Program-made: the position numbers and the translations under genes | The notes under the pieces: model-generated | The model's database searches: none | What the model saw: the letters and a program-made list of their open reading frames with translations, nothing else | Told to the model about the DNA's origin: nothing | Origin: Temnopleurus reevesii | Taxonomy: Eukaryota; Echinodermata; Echinoidea; Temnopleuroida; Temnopleuridae | Length of the DNA: 16,936 nt | Assembly: GCA_036244855.1 (NCBI GenBank) | Contig: BQKZ01001585.1 | Span: forward strand, 75,142 to 92,077 | Direction of reading: 5' to 3' | In this document: one piece after another, positions 1-8,297 of the stretch | How positions within the stretch are numbered: position 1 is the stretch's first letter | How the letters are laid out: every line of letters begins with the position of its first letter

Positions 1-94
1 GTGGATCAATGCAGGTATTTCAATTCAGGTGATTGCGCATTCCAATTCCCTTTCATGGGCAATCACCTGAATTGAAATCCCTGCATTGATCTAC
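1..94. repeat. Foldback hairpin (40-bp arms, 14-bp loop), possibly cut by the window edge
   Basis: Bases 1-40 and the reverse complement of 55-94 agree at 37 of 40 positions, separated by 14 bases. It lies in PHM intron 4. The arms may continue beyond base 1, so this could be the middle of a larger palindromic MITE. A small-RNA precursor is less likely. Confidence 0.75.
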
Positions 95-946
95 ATATTT
101 CCTTTTGTTATTCACAGAACCAGCACTGAAACATGATTTAGAAAGTTGAACAAACTTGACTCTTGTGATGTCAGAACATGATTGACATTTGAAAGAAATT
201 TTTAGGGGCGTCCCCAACTAAGCCAACATAAAAATGAAGAAAAAATATTATTAAATATATGAAACACATTTGGACTCTCTTTTAGTGAAAAGGGTATTGA
301 TAATGGTATAATACATCAATACAGAACAACTTGTATTTTCATAATAGTACCCCTTTAACATAGAAAAATCATAAGAAATTCACTGAAATACAGTGTACAT
401 CTAAAATATTCAGTGAATAATATTTCTTTTCACATTTGATTAGTCGTTCTAGACATTTCAAGACATTGAGGAAACATTTTGACACTTGAATGTACAGTTC
501 TATGTGAAAAGTTGCTACACAAAGCAATCATGCTAACATGCATAGCCAATTTCGATGCAAAACCAGGAAAAGTATTCTCTGAATATCATTCTAAAGAATA
601 ATTTAAATGGATCATACAAACATGTACGCATTGATGGCCTGTCAGTCCATTTAGACAGTAATACCCATCTGCTTCTAACCCGGAAAACAGTGTCATTTAA
701 ATTGGAGTATATCTATAGTCCTGGCGAGTTAAAGGCTGGAGATTCTGTGCTCATTTTTCATATAAAATGTTATCAACACAGACACAAAAAGAGACTGAAC
801 AACACTACTTGAAACAGATGACATTCTTGGGTAAGCAAACAATTTTCCCTTGGCTGTAAAGTGTACTACATGTACATGTACATGCAGTTGGCAATTGTAT
901 CTGCAGGCTAACATGTACCAAATGCAGTAGAATTCCCTCTCTCTTT
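95..946. other. PHM intron 4 sequence without a recognisable gene
   Basis: AT-rich. The only open frame of note (555-812, plus strand, 85 codons) matches nothing I recognise and has ordinary intronic composition. The stretch holds one member of a dispersed repeat (501-560) and a TACATG palindrome near 868-884. No PHM exon was found on the minus strand. Confidence 0.5.
501..560. repeat. Dispersed repeat, copy A (partner at 4143-4217)
   Basis: The segment beginning TATGTGAAAAGTTGCT and continuing through GCAATCATGCTAACATG matches 4143-4217 with small changes. Copy B has about 17 extra bases that form a small hairpin (CTACAAAA facing TTTTGTGTAG), which is shortened here. Unclassified. Confidence 0.6.
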
Positions 947-1343
947 GACCCCGTTTACACCGACTTTTAGGCCGGCCTAGTTTTTGGTGTAAACGCTCGC
1001 TGGCCCAATTGCGGTACCAAATGCCGGCCTACTTTTGGACCACCTCTGGAGGTTGTCTCGGGCCGGCCTCAGGCCGGCCTAGTTTTGGTGTAAACGCTCG
1101 CTGACCCAATTGCGGTACCAAATACGGGCCCGCTCACGATTGTGACGTCATATCTCATTGTTTTGAGAGTTTTGCCCGCGTAGTTTGAAGTCTCCTCGCA
1201 TCATCAAAATTAAAGTTTACATACAGAGCGCCGCTACCGTCCAAATACTGAACAAGTTAATAGGCCGGCCTAAAAGTTTAGGTGTAAACAGGTAACCGAG
1301 CGGGACCCGGTACCGCAATTGGGCTGGCGGTGTAAACGGGGTC
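947..1343. mobile_element. Non-autonomous inverted-repeat DNA element with internal duplication
   Basis: Perfect 16-bp terminal inverted repeats: GACCCCGTTTACACCG at 947-962 and its complement at 1328-1343. A roughly 60-bp module (969-1028) is repeated directly at 1071-1130 with few changes, and parts of it recur inverted near the right end (1303-1336). The element is much richer in GC and CpG than its surroundings. It has no coding capacity. I could not define a clear target duplication because both flanks are CT-rich. Confidence 0.82.
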
Positions 1344-1880
1344 TATCTCTCCATCATCACAATCTTTTTATCAATGTTGGTACTGTAATATTGGATCATC
1401 TCTATCGCATTACAACCGACAAACAGATAAATTGTACCATACGTCTGTGAATGGCACATGGTACGCAAATAAAATGGAATTAACGGAGTTGGTGCTCACA
1501 TTGCTATGATCTTTCTTTAAAGTAGACTGGCATAGAACTTAAAAATGTGCGTAAATTAGGAAAATTATACCTCATTAAATCAAGGAAGTACTATAGAATC
1601 CATGTAAAGTTGTTTAAAACTATTTTGAAATGCAAAAAAAGAGACAAACGCCTTTTAGCGCACTTATATACACTGCTTCGAGAATGAACCACCGTAAAAA
1701 ATTCATTTTGACCCCCCGCGGAGAAAATACGTCATTGTATTGCATGCTACTTTTCAGAGCCCGCATGCCCGGCGTCTGCTGAGCATGCAAAGCTCAATTT
1801 TGCACACGTATTCTATGCACGTAGCTACATCGAACGCTTTCTCATATCCAGCTCTACCAATTGCATCGTGAAAGTACAAA
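1344..1880. other. PHM intron 4 sequence with one copy of a short direct repeat
   Basis: No gene seen. GTGCTCACATTGCTATGATC at 1492-1511 closely matches 3567-3586. ATTATACCTCATTAAAT at 1564-1580, with about 29 further diverged bases, recurs at 2106-2149. Confidence 0.5.
1564..1609. repeat. Direct repeat, copy 1 (partner at 2106-2149)
   Basis: The first 17 bases are identical in the two copies (ATTATACCTCATTAAAT). The following 27-29 bases are alignable with small gaps (AGTxCT, AGAxTCCAT, AAG). The two copies lie 542 bp apart and bracket most of the acidic reading frame at 1881-2221. Confidence 0.6.
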
Positions 1881-2221
1881 ATGGCAGAGAATGATTTTGA
1901 AGACCTTATATTGTTATGGAATGAGATTCGGAGGAAGAACAGTATGAACCAAGTACTGACACGGACAGCGAGATTAATCATGTCAAAATCGGGGAATATG
2001 ATGAAAATGCAGAGGAAAGCGACGACGATGCAGCTGTTCATCAATTGACATACCAAGAAAAGCCTAGATCCGCATATAAATTTAAAAGATGCAAAAACCA
2101 ATCATATTATACCTCATTAAATGGGGGAGTCCTAGATTCCATCTTAAGCATTTGTGAATCCATATATAAATTCACAAAGGCGACAGGGCACTTTGAAAGA
2201 CACATATTTAGTTGTTTATAG
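1881..2221 (+). pseudogene. Broken acidic reading frame, unidentified (likely transposon-derived)
   Basis: An ATG at 1881 opens a frame reading MAENDFEDLILLWNE. From 1925 another frame is open for 98 codons to a TAG at 2219, starting DSEEEQYEPSTDTDSE and continuing with more Asp/Glu clusters (GEYDENAEESDDDAA), then a basic stretch (YKFKRCK). The first frame hands over sensibly to the second near 1915-1930, which suggests a frameshift. Acidic N-termini of this kind occur in piggyBac-type transposases and other mobile-element proteins, but no diagnostic domain is visible and I do not assign a family. The tail runs into the direct repeat at 2106, so the end may not be original. Confidence 0.35.
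2106..2149. repeat. Direct repeat, copy 2 (partner at 1564-1609)
   Basis: Shares ATTATACCTCATTAAAT and the diverged continuation with the copy at 1564. It overlaps the 3' part of the acidic open frame. Confidence 0.6.
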
Positions 2222-2236
2222 TCAAGTGATGGGGAC

Positions 2237-2370
2237 GTTCGTCCTTCTCACTAAGCGATGTGACGTATTGATCAGCATTTCACTGCACAGCGGTTTGCAT
2301 TCAGTTCGTCCTTCTCACTACGCGATGTGACGTATTGATCAGCATTTCACTGCACAGCGGTTTGCATTCA
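2237..2370. repeat. 67-bp tandem duplication, two near-identical copies
   Basis: Unit 2237-2303 is repeated as 2304-2370 with a single difference (CTAAGCG versus CTACGCG). Each unit contains GATGTGACGTATTGATCAGC. Such low divergence marks it as recent compared with the other repeats here. Confidence 0.92.
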
Positions 2371-2415
2371 GTTAGTGCAATACAACACACACAAGCAGAC
2401 AGTTCTTCTGACAAA

Positions 2416-2667
2416 ATGATCCACAATTCCTCAAGCCAAAACACCAAGGATATGATTTTGGAATGTAGTTCAATTTCGGACGATTACTGTGAAGATTCTT
2501 ACATTGGCAGCGATATAGGTCTTGAGCAAAATCATAGAATACTGCAGCTGATTTTATACGGAGCGGAGCGCACGAGCAGCTGCCACGAGCCTTCTTCGAT
2601 CCACCACCCGGCCAGAGACCCCAGCACACCGGGGTCTGCGGGGTGTGGATCGGCCGGGAGAGAGTGA
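2416..2667 (+). pseudogene. Open frame with acidic/Ser-rich N-terminus, unidentified
   Basis: Eighty-three codons from ATG 2416 to TGA 2665. The first half (MIHNSSSQNTKDM, then SSISDDYCEDSYIGSD) is Ser/Asp rich like the 5' part of a gene. The second half runs through a GC-rich hairpin (2597-2652) and looks non-native. The frame extends upstream without ATG into the 67-bp duplication. It could be a decayed transposon or gene fragment, or chance. No domain recognised. Confidence 0.25.
2597..2652. repeat. GC-rich nested hairpin
   Basis: CGATCCACCACCC (2597-2609) faces GGGGTGTGGATCG (2640-2652) with one mismatch, and inside it GACCCC (2617-2622) faces GGGGTC (2631-2636). It stands out from the AT-rich surroundings. 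Function unknown. Confidence 0.6.
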
Positions 2668-3451
2668 TGAAATACTGCGACTGGCATTTTCTTTTTCAAA
2701 GTACATCTGAATGTGTAGGAATTGTTATACAAGTAATATATTTTGAATGTCTCTGAATCAGGAAAAGGGTAGCTTATTCATTACTTGCATGAACTCAAGA
2801 GAATTGAACAGCTTTGAAAATGTTTACCCGACTTTGAGTTCATTTTGCCAGTGCGCGCTGGCAGTGAATTGTCACTGCAAGGGGAAAACATGAATAGTGA
2901 CCCTGCGTCCGACTGCTAGAGTAATATAAGTTGTTAGTTTTTAACAAAATGTTTCACTGTTTTCATTAATAGACGAATAGTAATCATGGTAATTTAGTGA
3001 TGATTCAGTCCTAGTTCAATATTAAATCTAATACATGTATACCTGAATTGAGATTGACTCAATTGATAGTTCGCGTTCACATAGTCATAAACGCAACTGG
3101 ATCTGCTCAACAGGATGGTAATCACACATTGCAATGTGTACGGCTAGTTTTCTGATGATCAAAAAAGGGGGAAAACGTTTTATCTGTCAAATATAATTTC
3201 CATTTAAAAACAGAATATCACAGTGCTCGGATTTTACTAAACTTTTCTGATTATTGGGGTGGAACAAGCAAAGAATATGCAAGATTTAATACACAACAAG
3301 TCCATATGGCTGCGGTACACGCAGCTAGCTAATGCAATACGATGACGTCACGATCACGGCAATTCTCCAATTGGCTCGTTGGTAGCTGCATCGGGGCAGC
3401 ACTTTCAACGAGAGATGGCGCCATTCTATGCGGGAAGACTTTAAACATTCT
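2668..3451. other. PHM intron 4 sequence, no gene seen
   Basis: AT-rich with no long open frame. A small palindrome GCTGCG/CGCAGC lies at 3309-3325, and a CRE-like TGACGTCA sits at about 3344 in a patch with higher CpG (3300-3440). Nothing else can be supported. Confidence 0.4.
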
Positions 3452-3717
3452 GATGCGCACATTGTGGGTTTCAAATATTCTCAATAAAATCAAATAAATA
3501 AAAGCCATTTGAAAAATCTATTTCTAGCAAAAGAAAAGCTTCGAGACTGGTATAATTTCTTACCTTGTGCTCACATTTCTATTATCTTTCTTTTCAACAT
3601 TACGATGTGCACATAATGGGTTTTAAACATTCTCAATAAAAATAAATAAATAAAAGCCATTTGGAAAACCTATTTCTGGTGTAAGAAAAGGTTGAAGACT
3701 GGTATCATTTCTTACCT
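3452..3717. repeat. Tandem duplication of about 114 bp that copies the exon 4 splice donor
   Basis: 3452-3565 and 3604-3717 align along their whole length at roughly 80% identity, separated by 38 bp. The right copy ends exactly at the PHM exon 4 donor (minus strand AAG|GTAAGAAAT). The left copy preserves the same nine intronic bases (AAG|GTAAGAAAT at 3566-3555), so intron 4 carries a second donor-like site about 150 bp downstream of the real one. Confidence 0.85.
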
Positions 3718-3801
3718 TCTGGAATGTCAGGTGACGATGCGTCCCTTGCCCAACCAAACATTATATTACTCTTCCCTTTGCACGGACTCCCATGGCACTC
3801 T
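3716..3801 (-). CDS. PHM: PHM exon 4: CxxxxC and WARDA block
   Basis: Eighty-six bases: one base, 28 codons, one base. It encodes ECHGSPC followed by KGKSNIMFGWARDASSPDIP and EG. C109 and C114 are five residues apart, exactly like rat C126 and C131. NIMFGWARDA matches NILYAWARNA, and PEG matches the (L)PKG/PEG turn before GVGF in the family. The acceptor is CTTTTTGCAG|A and the donor AGAAG|GTAAGAAAT. The exon ends in phase 1. The next block (GVGFxVG...LQVHY with the third CuH ligand) was not found between 1 and 3715, so exon 5 lies outside the window. Confidence 0.93.
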
Positions 3802-6716
3802 CTGCAAAAAGGTTAAAGGTCAAGAGGTGTTAAATACTGTCAGAATTCCTGTATTTCACCATAGCACTGTCAAATTATATCAATATCATACATGCAGGGG
3901 ATAATTTTAGTTTTCACAATTGACAGGGCACAAACCAACTTGCCCCAATGTCCAGGGCAACAAAATTCAGCCACAAGCAAGTAAATAAGATTGTCACTTG
4001 CCCAAAAAGGTATCTTATGATTGTGTTTGGGCCATTAATTTCAGAAGCCAATTGTGTTGTCGGGCAAGTAGTGCAAAAAATTCTTGTAGCATCCTGATTG
4101 ATCAGCGGTTTTATACATTGAGGAATCCTTTCAAACTATATGTATGTGAAAAAAGTTGCTCTACAAAACATCTTTTGTGTAGCAATCATGCTAAAATGTA
4201 TAGCAAATTGCAATGTGCTATGCGAAAAATTATTTCCTGTACATGTCAAGTACAATAAAGTACCTTCAGAACTTTATAACTTGTTACATCAGGCAGAGAA
4301 ATAATGCAGATCATTGTTGGCCAAATTACTGTATAATGTATAATGTCCATAATGCTACTTTCTGTACAAGCTGACAAGAAATTCGCTGAAATTTTCACCC
4401 ATTTGAGTGGCCACAGTCTCGTGTACAACAATCTTTTAAAACATGAAAATAACAACTAGCTATGTGTGAGAGGTCTGAAATTTTGTGAAATCTCTAAAAT
4501 TTAATTGGCAAGTTGAAAAACTCTCCTTAGCGTTGCACATGTGAGCTTCCATATTCATGTCGTACATGTAGTCTACTACATCTGATACTTCTGCAGACCC
4601 ATACTCATACATAAAATTGCTATGAGATTAAATATTTCCATAGTCCATAACATTTCATTAAGTACATGTAAGTAGTTGAGTTTATCAATTTTTCTTGCCA
4701 TGAGTTGTCTGGCACAATCAAAACTACTGTACATATTTTCCCCAAATGTTGTTATTCCTTTTCACAATATGATGCTGAATGATTTGAAAATTACACTATA
4801 TAGTAGAACTTACAAAAGTGATATTCACTTACTTTACTGTTCCTTCGTTGCTGGGTATATCTGAACATCCGTACACAAGCATATGATGTATGGTTTTCAT
4901 GGAAGCCTGAGGCTCAAAATTTACTGTAACATACAAGAAAGAGAGAATAAGTGAAGAAATTTAGGGGATTACAGTGGAAACTTGCTCTAAAGCGATCTGA
5001 TATAAACAAAATATCTGCTATAAAGAGGTAAAAAATCTGGTCCCAGCTCTTTATAACTTAGTGTTTTTCAACCCTGCTATAAATAGATTACTGCTATAAC
5101 AAGGTATTTTGGATGGTCCCAAGCACCTCGTTATATCGAGTTTCCACTGTATAGTCAAAATTACCACTGTGGGTGACTCTCATACTGCTTTTTACAGTAG
5201 CACCAGGACATAGATACTGCCAAACACGGCTTCAGAGTGGAAAAATATTGTTTGACTTCAATTGCAAGCTTTGCATATATAACTACATGTAGATGAATCC
5301 TTGACCGCGCACAGTCGAATTTTATGCCTCCGCCATCACGCAATCAGAAAGATATGTACGGCTTGTTCCATGCCATCAGAAATCAAAAACATTTTACAAA
5401 TTTGGGCACTGCCACTTTTGACCCCACGAACCCAAAATCTCATTTTTTAAGTTCTTCCTCACATGCTTATACCTAATTGAGCTACACACTGTAAGTTTGA
5501 AAGAAATTGGATCAATTTTTCTGTTATAAGTGAGCTATATCGGTTGACTTTGTACAAGTTTTCTGCCCGGTGACCTTTGACCTTTGACTCACTGAACCCA
5601 AAATCTATTCAATTCATCCTCACATGCTTATACATATTTGAGCCAAGTTTGGTCAAAATCTGTACACCAGTTCTGAACTTATTGCGGTAACAAGCTATTT
5701 TGGGTGATTTTTTACAAGTTTTTTGGCCCTGTGACCTTTGACCTTTGACCCACTGAACCCAAAATCTAATCAGTTCATCCTCACATGGTTATACATACTT
5801 GATCCAAGTTTGGTCAAAATCCGTCCAGCGGTTCTGAACTTATCGCGGTAACAAGGTCCGGACGGACGCACGGACGGACGTACGGACGGACGGACACACG
5901 GACGGACGGACGGACAACCCAAAAACATAATGCCTCCGGCACCACCTTACAGTGGCGGAGGCATAAAAACATTCCTGGCTTACAGTGTACAAGCATCTCA
6001 AGGGATGATGGAATGGGTAGTATGTATTATTAAGTGCACTGCATCACTTGAGATGATTTTCATATTTTCATCATAACTTCAGACCTTTGTCTCATGCATT
6101 GTAAAAAGCACTTAACAGAATCAACAATCTAAAGTACTTTCATATTAAAAATCCATTAGAAGTACATGAAGTTCCTCTCTGTTACTACCAGTATTATGGA
6201 AATCACACTTGCCTTAGTATACAGCTCACGAGAAATGTACACAAGCAAGTTTTCTTATTTTATGAGGGTCAAAAATGCAAAGAAACGGATAATCATTTGA
6301 AATATCATTTTAAAAAAACTACTTACCAATATATGAATCTCTGATTGGTGCAGACTTAGCATAACACAGGTATTCTTCAGGCTGAAGAAAGTAATAATCA
6401 AGCAAAAGTTAATAGAATGTTTACCAAAAGCAGAGCAGGAAATGATTACAATTTACAAATGTCAGACAGGTGCTTGCACAAATATTAGTATTTACATAGG
6501 CCCTATATGTGTACTGTTATCATGTTTAAATTACGGTTTGCTTGTTTGCTTGTTTGCTTTGTCGTTAAGGCCACAGGTTTTTTTTGGGAGGGGGGTATAC
6601 TCTTCTTTCTTTTTTTAAGGGGGGGGGGAGAGGGGGCTATTTTTATTAGTTTGCCAATTACAATTACATGTACAATGTGTAGATCTCATTGTGTAACTGT
6701 GTGAAGACTCCCCCCC

Positions 6717-6751
<35 letters not shown>

Positions 6752-8262
6752 ATGTCAATACAGTACATGTACAGTTATGTATTTTCCCTAGGAATATTAA
6801 CTAATTAAATCAAGTTTAATGGATGGACTTGGTTGAGAAGGTTTTTCTGAACTACAGTTCCATATTTTTTTACCAAAAACAGGGATAATTTTAAATTATT
6901 TTTTAAAGTACAGTGTATTAATTCCCCCTTTTAGAACGTCAATCTAAATATAGAATCAATTGACCGGTACCCTACTTACTGACAAATTGGTGAAATATTA
7001 ACCCATGCAGTCAGGCTCGATGTTGTCATGAGCCTATTTCACCACCATCAGCTCTACGGACTTTCAAGGATGGGTTGCCATGGTAACCATTCATGACATC
7101 ATTGCTATATCTTCCATGGTGTTTACAATTTACGCTTGGCCATAAGTGGACATGTGCATTAGTGTGCCATAGGATTGCATGTTGAGGAGTTCATTAAACT
7201 GCATGTGCTCTATCATTAAAAGCTCTGAAAATATTTTCCCTATACTGTAAGAGTAATGAACAGCTGATCTAAGTAGATCAGCAGATTCCCAGTGTTTGCT
7301 AATATTTGATTTAATGCAAAATAATGCATTCAACCAGGTAAGGGGGCCACAACGGCCCCCCGGCCACAGTCTCAATTGACTCAAATATTTATATTACATG
7401 TATGCTTCTTTAATCATTTTTTTCTTTTAAAATGCAAAATTTTTAGAACCAATTTCCCCAAGAAATCACAAATAATTTCATGATATTATCTAAAATTTTG
7501 TAGAAATAATAGTACATATTTTTCTTGTACTTGCCATTTGAAATGCGAGTTCAGCCCCTCCCCCTCCCCCAAAAAGAAAAAAAAAACACAACTTTATGTT
7601 TATGGAAAATCAGATAACAAATCAAAAAGTTACAAAATAAATATCACTGTCCTATATGAAATTATGGACATATGCACTATTTTAGTTATTAATTAAGGAT
7701 TACTCAATATTCTAATTCATATTTTTGTGATGGTGTAAACTGTATTAAAAACTTAGTTTAAGTGCTTAAGAAAACTTTTATTATTGGAGAAAATATCAAT
7801 CTTTGCCATTTAAAACAGAGGTGCGCTCATGACATCATAATTACTACATGTATATCTTGATCGTCACTACACAGATTTTCTCCACCTTTCATTAATTTAT
7901 TGTTATTCATTAAACATCAATGCAGATACTTTCTGATCAATTTGACCAATTTTCCTCAAACATTTTTGTTCTGTTCATAAAGTTCAAAATATGTTATTGT
8001 TGGCAGGGTGGTCCTGTCCAGTTTTAAGCCATTTGCTTCAATTCTATTTCTCCCCAGAATAGACCAGTTCACTAATTGATGCAAATTCTATGCATCAGTG
8101 TAAACTCAAAGGTTGTTCTTGACAACCCTGAATATTCTCTGAGGATTGTCCAAAATAGCAACAACTATATTGTAATGGCGCTAATGCACTTTGGTATCCA
8201 GCCAAACTTTAACCCTAATTCTAAGCCTAACCCTAATCCTAACCCTAAACCTAACCCTAAAT

Positions 8263-8297
<35 letters not shown>

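Larger units (their letters stand above)
5320..5968. mobile_element. Inverted-repeat element with internal 161-bp tandem units and ACGG tail
   Basis: Perfect 16-bp terminal inverted repeats (TTTTATGCCTCCGCCA at 5320-5335, complement at 5953-5968). Inside, a unit of 161 bp starts at 5571 and again at 5732, with a more diverged one from about 5410; the last is cut short by a CGGA tetranucleotide array. Each unit starts with TGACCTTTGACC-type sequence. The minus-strand open frame rich in VRP/SVR here is only the translated tetranucleotide. It lies in PHM intron 2. Confidence 0.82.

Noticed and set aside
555..812. Plus-strand 85-residue frame as a gene nested in the PHM intron
   Set aside because: No motif, ordinary AT-rich composition and no splice or promoter support.
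2416..2667. Identification as a P2X7-like or ZMYM-like domain protein fragment
   Set aside because: The acidic start gave a vague resemblance, but no diagnostic cysteine/histidine pattern is visible without assuming several frameshifts.
5814..5996. Minus-strand frame rich in VRP/SVR repeats
   Set aside because: Translation of the CGGA tetranucleotide tail of a transposon.
8076..8285. Plus-strand frame ending in repeated NPNPKPNP
   Set aside because: Translation of the CCCTAA array inside a MITE.
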